Shown piece by piece: positions 60,622 to 64,000 of a stretch of 64,000 bases of DNA; the stretch's first letter is position 1; the number at the start of each line of letters is the position of its first letter. The notes beneath the pieces were generated by a model that saw only the letters and a list, made by a program, of their open reading frames with translations, did not search any database and was not told the DNA's origin. Source of the DNA: Abelmoschus esculentus (taxonomy: Eukaryota; Streptophyta; Magnoliopsida; Malvales; Malvaceae); the NCBI GenBank assembly GCA_035048815.1, contig JAUCBN010000011.1:13293501-13357500 (forward strand), in the 5' to 3' direction. Both the position numbers and the translations under genes were made by a program.

Positions 60622-63250
60622 TTCCCTCCCTCTTGAAAGTGATTTGACCCCAAACCGTCACCTACATGAAATGAAGATAAATCAGCCACATTGAATGTTG
60701 CACTGACATTAAACTCACCTGGGAGGTCTAATTGATAGGCATTATCATTAACACGCTTGATCACTTGAAAAGGACCATCCCCTCTAGGCATCAATTTTGA
60801 TTTGCGTTGGGCTGGAAATCTTTCTTTTCTCATGTGCAGCCAAACCCAATCTCCCGGCTCGAATATAATTCGTTTACGTCCCTTGTTAGCTTGTTGCTCA
60901 TATTGCCTAGTTCTCTTTTCAATATTGTCCCGCACTTGTTGATGGAGTTTTTTGACAAATTCAGACTTGTTTCTCCCATCTTTATTCACAATTTGATCAG
61001 CGGGCAAAGGTAATAAATCCAATGGAGTTAAGGGATTGAAACCATACACTATTTAAAATGGTGACATTTTAGTGGCAGAATGAATGGATCAGTTGTAAGC
61101 AAACTCCACATGTGGCAAGCTTTCCTCCCAAGTCCTCAAATTCTTTTTGATGATTATCCTCAACACCATGGATAACACCCGGTTCACCACTTCAGTTTGA
61201 CCATCTGTTTATGGATGGCAAGTTGTGGAAAATAACAACTTGGTTCCAATCTTTCTCCATAATGTTCTCCAAAAATGGCTTAAGAACTTCACATCTCGAT
61301 CAGATACGAAAGTTCTTGGAACACCATGCAATCTCACGATTTCCCTGAAAAATAAATTAGCAACAAGTGAAGCATCATTAGTCTTATTACAAGGAATAAA
61401 ATGAGCCATTTTAGAGAATCGATCCACTACTACAAAGATGGAATCTTTGTTATTCTTTGTACGTGGCAGCCCAAGTACAAAATCCATGGATATGTCTACC
61501 CAAGGTACATTAGGAATAGGTAGTGGAGTATATAGGCCATGGGGCATGACTTTTGACTTGGCCTTTCTACATGTGATACAACGCTCACATAGCCTCTCAA
61601 CATCTCGTTTCATCTTTGGCCAATACAAGTTCTCTTGAAGCATGTTCAACGTCTTCGCTACTCCAAAATGTCCCATTAGTCCTCCCCCGTGTGCTTCCTT
61701 GAGGAGCAACTCTCGAATGGATCCTTGTGGGATGCAAAGCTTCCCTTCCTTGAATAGGTATCCATCATCTCTATAAAACTTATCATGTGCACCTTTTTCA
61801 AAAATTTTGTACACTTCACCAAAATTATGGTCAGACTCGTATAATTCCTTAATGAAAGCAAAACCTAACAATTTAGAGTCTAAGGTGTTAAGAAGGGCAT
61901 ACCTACGTGACAGTGCATCAGCAACAATGTTTTCCTTACCCTTTTTATACATGATCACATAAGGGAAGGCTTCAAGAAACTCAACCCATTTGGCATGTCT
62001 CTTGTTTAGCTTATGCTGACCATTGATGTGCTTTAATGCCTCGTTGTCTGTATGGATGATGAATTCCTTAGACCATAGGTAATGCTGCCAAGTTTTCAAG
62101 GCCCGAATTAGTGCATACATTTCCTTATCATAGGTCGGGTAATTGAGTGTAGTTCCACTCAATTTCTCACTAAAGTAGGCTATGGGGCGTCCTTGAGATA
62201 AAACTGCTCCAATTCCCAAACCTGAAGCATCACATTCAACCTCAAAAACTTTTTTAAAATCAGGTAAAGTTAATATTGGTGCATTAATTAAACAATCCTT
62301 AATCGGGTTAAATGATTTCTCTTGTTCTTCACCCCAAAAGAAGTTGGAATTCTTTTTAATGACCCCGGTTAAAGGAGCAGCTAAGGTGCTGAAATTGGGT
62401 ACAAACCGACGATAGAAGCTTGCTAAACCATGGAAGCTTCTAACTTGGCTAATGCTTGTTGGTCTAGTCCATTCCTCAATTGCCTTAACCTTCTCTCTAT
62501 CAACTTCTAATCCATCTACACTCACAACAAAACCTAGGAAAACAACCTTGTTAGTGCAAAATATGCATTTTTGTAGATTAGCATAAAGTCTTTCATTTCT
62601 CAAAACATCTAATACTGACCTTAGATGTTGAACATGTTCACTCAAACTCTTTCTATATATAAGAATATCATCAAAATACACTACACAAAACTTACCCAAG
62701 AATTGTCTAAGGATGTGATTCATTAATCTCATGAAAGTGCTTGGTGCATTATTTAGACCGAACGGCATAACCAACCACTCATATAATCCTTGTTTAGTCT
62801 TGAATGCAGTTTTCCACTCGTCTCCTTCTCGCATTCGAATTTGGTGGTAACCACTTTTAAGATCAATCTTAGAGAATACCTTAGAACCACTAAGCTTATC
62901 TAACATATCATCTAAACGTGGAATAGGATGACGATACTTTACCGTTATTTTATTAACCGCACAACAGTCTACACACATGCGCCATGTACCATCTTTCTTA
63001 GGCACAAGTAGAACAGGTACTGCGCAAGGACTAAGGCTCTCTCTAATATAACCATTTTCCATCAAATATGAAACTTGCCTTTGTAACTCCTTAGTTTCCT
63101 CGGGGTTACATCGATAAGCTGGTCGATTAGGAATGATAGCACCAAGAACAAAGTCAATTTGATGCTCTATTCCACGAATTAGAGGTAGTCCACTTGGAAT
63201 CTCTTCTGGAGATAGGTCTTCGTATTCCTACAACAATGAAACAATAAAAG
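60525..63250 (-). pseudogene. RT, RNase H and integrase of the reverse CRM-like element (broken)
   Basis: A 618-residue frame (63065 down to 61209) contains reverse transcriptase with KIDLKSGYHQ and VYFDDILIY, RNase H with VECDASGLG and TDNEALKHIN, and the integrase zinc finger (HFGVAKTLN, CERCITCRKAK) and first core aspartates (VVVDRFSKMAHF, SDRDVKF). A stop at 61209-61211 cuts the integrase core just before the TDGQ motif. More stops follow before the next open piece (61049-60525), which holds the integrase C-terminal part and ends GPMTRAKTKKFNFSMCA after crossing the polypurine tract. Another stop lies near 63228 upstream of reverse transcriptase. Confidence 0.9.
60622..60634 (-). other. 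Polypurine tract (minus strand)
   Basis: TTCCCTCCCTCTT on the plus strand reads AAGAGGGAGGGAA on the minus strand, directly before the LTR start. It lies inside the pol reading frame, which runs on into the LTR. Confidence 0.75.
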
Positions 63251-63273
63251 ATGGCAGATTTGGGTTAAGATTA

Positions 63274-63975
63274 TTAGTGCTTAAATAACTCTCCTTGTAC
63301 ATAAGTACAAGAACCATCTTTTCCGAAAAACAAATTCTTTCTTATCTCTTTTTCTTTAGCAAAAATGCTAACTCTCTTTTTTTCTTCTTTTTCTCTCTCC
63401 TTTTTCCGCTCGGATGTTACCTCACTCTCCTTGGCTCTTCTCTCAATTTTGATATCACTCTCTTTGGCTTTTTCAAAGCTTTCTCTTAAATGAAGTTGAT
63501 CTTTGTGAACTTGCTTTGGTGAAAGTGGGGCTAGAGTGATCTTCCTTGCTTCATGGGTGAAGGTATACCGATTGGTATAACCATCATGTATGACTTTCCT
63601 ATCGAACTGCCATGGTCTTCCTAACAAGAGATGACCGGCGTGCATTGGCACAACATCACATAACACCTTGTCTTTGTATTTGCCAATGGAAAAAGGCACA
63701 ATAACTTGTTTGATCACTTTAAGTTCTCCTCCATCATTAAGCCACTGCAACTTGTAGGGATGTGGATGCTTGGTCGTTTCTAGGCCAAGTTTATCTACCA
63801 TTAAAATACTAGCAACGTTAGTGCAACTACCACCATCGATAATGACAAAGCATACCTTTCCATTAATATGGCAGCGAGTATGGAAAATATTCTCGCATTG
63901 CTGATCCCCATCAATTGCTTGCATGCTTAGGCTCCTTTTAACAACAAGGACCTCTCCATCTACGGCATGTTCCAA
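63274..63975 (-). pseudogene. protease region of the reverse CRM-like element (partial)
   Basis: On the minus strand a 233-residue open piece contains the aspartic protease (VIIDGGSCTNVAS; the residue after the catalytic Asp is G rather than S or T). It then has HLLLGRPWQFDRKVIHDG and a highly charged KE-rich linker (about residues 170-215). It ends in a different frame from reverse transcriptase, so a frameshift lies near 63280. The N-terminal side continues toward gag beyond the window. Confidence 0.85.
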
Positions 63976-64000
63976 CTCTTCTTCTTCAAATTCTTTATCC

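Larger units (their letters stand above)
58952..64000 (-). mobile_element. TGAT-type Ty3/gypsy element (CRM-like), reverse strand, 3' part
   Basis: On the minus strand the window contains protease, reverse transcriptase, RNase H, integrase, polypurine tract and 3' LTR. Gag and the 5' LTR lie beyond the right edge. Polymerase wording and the pol tail in the LTR match the element at 36184, and the fragment at 31883 is a close relative of its pol. Stops and a frameshift are present, but it is the least decayed pol of its type here. The right-hand target duplication cannot be checked. Confidence 0.85.

Noticed and set aside
1..64000. tRNA, rRNA or host genes
   Set aside because: I saw no cloverleaf-like sequence apart from primer-binding sites, no rRNA motif, and no open frame with non-transposon domains.

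Overview
This window is repeat DNA from a plant nuclear genome, most likely a eudicot. I could support no host protein-coding gene, tRNA or rRNA. The evidence for a plant is the retrotransposon content: a chromodomain-type Ty3/gypsy element with tRNA-Met-type neighbours, gypsy elements whose LTRs start TGAT and contain the end of pol, and telobox-like motifs. About half of the window (roughly 33 of 64 kb) is one satellite family with a 33-bp monomer arranged as a 99-bp trimer. It is cut into seven blocks by retrotransposon insertions and fragments. The setting looks pericentromeric or centromeric; that is an inference.

Layout. 1-2095: about 12 copies of an AT-rich satellite of about 170 bp. 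2101-8713: a non-autonomous LTR retrotransposon in tandem (internal end, LTR, internal, LTR, truncated internal), with no coding capacity but unusual arrays of hairpins inside. 8714-11122, 12295-15265 and 16492-21660: 33-bp satellite, interrupted by a reverse-strand LTR (11123-11970), an unrecognised AT-rich piece (11971-12294) and another reverse-strand LTR carrying a pol tail (15266-16491). 21661-29543: a Ty3/gypsy chromovirus-like element (Tekay/Del-like), inserted in the satellite with a perfect 5-bp target duplication, broken by stops, a frameshift and a deletion. 29544-31882: satellite. 31883-33340: a reverse-strand pol fragment. 33341-36183: satellite. 36184-40935: the 5' part of a TGAT-type (CRM-like) gypsy element. 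40936-57855: the longest satellite block, containing a segmental duplication of about 6 kb. 57856-58783: a solo LTR with a perfect target duplication. 58784-58951: satellite. 58952-64000: the 3' part of a reverse-strand TGAT-type gypsy element running off the right edge.

How the parts relate. The satellite is the substrate and the elements are later insertions, since rejoining the flanks at two insertions restores satellite phase exactly. All coding regions are retrotransposon gag/pol and all carry stops, frameshifts or truncations, so none is expected to be functional. The most unusual structure is the non-autonomous element at 2.1-8.7 kb. Its internal region holds three families of short repeats in which a constant core is framed by arms that differ from unit to unit but still pair with each other, which is the pattern expected of conserved RNA or DNA hairpins.
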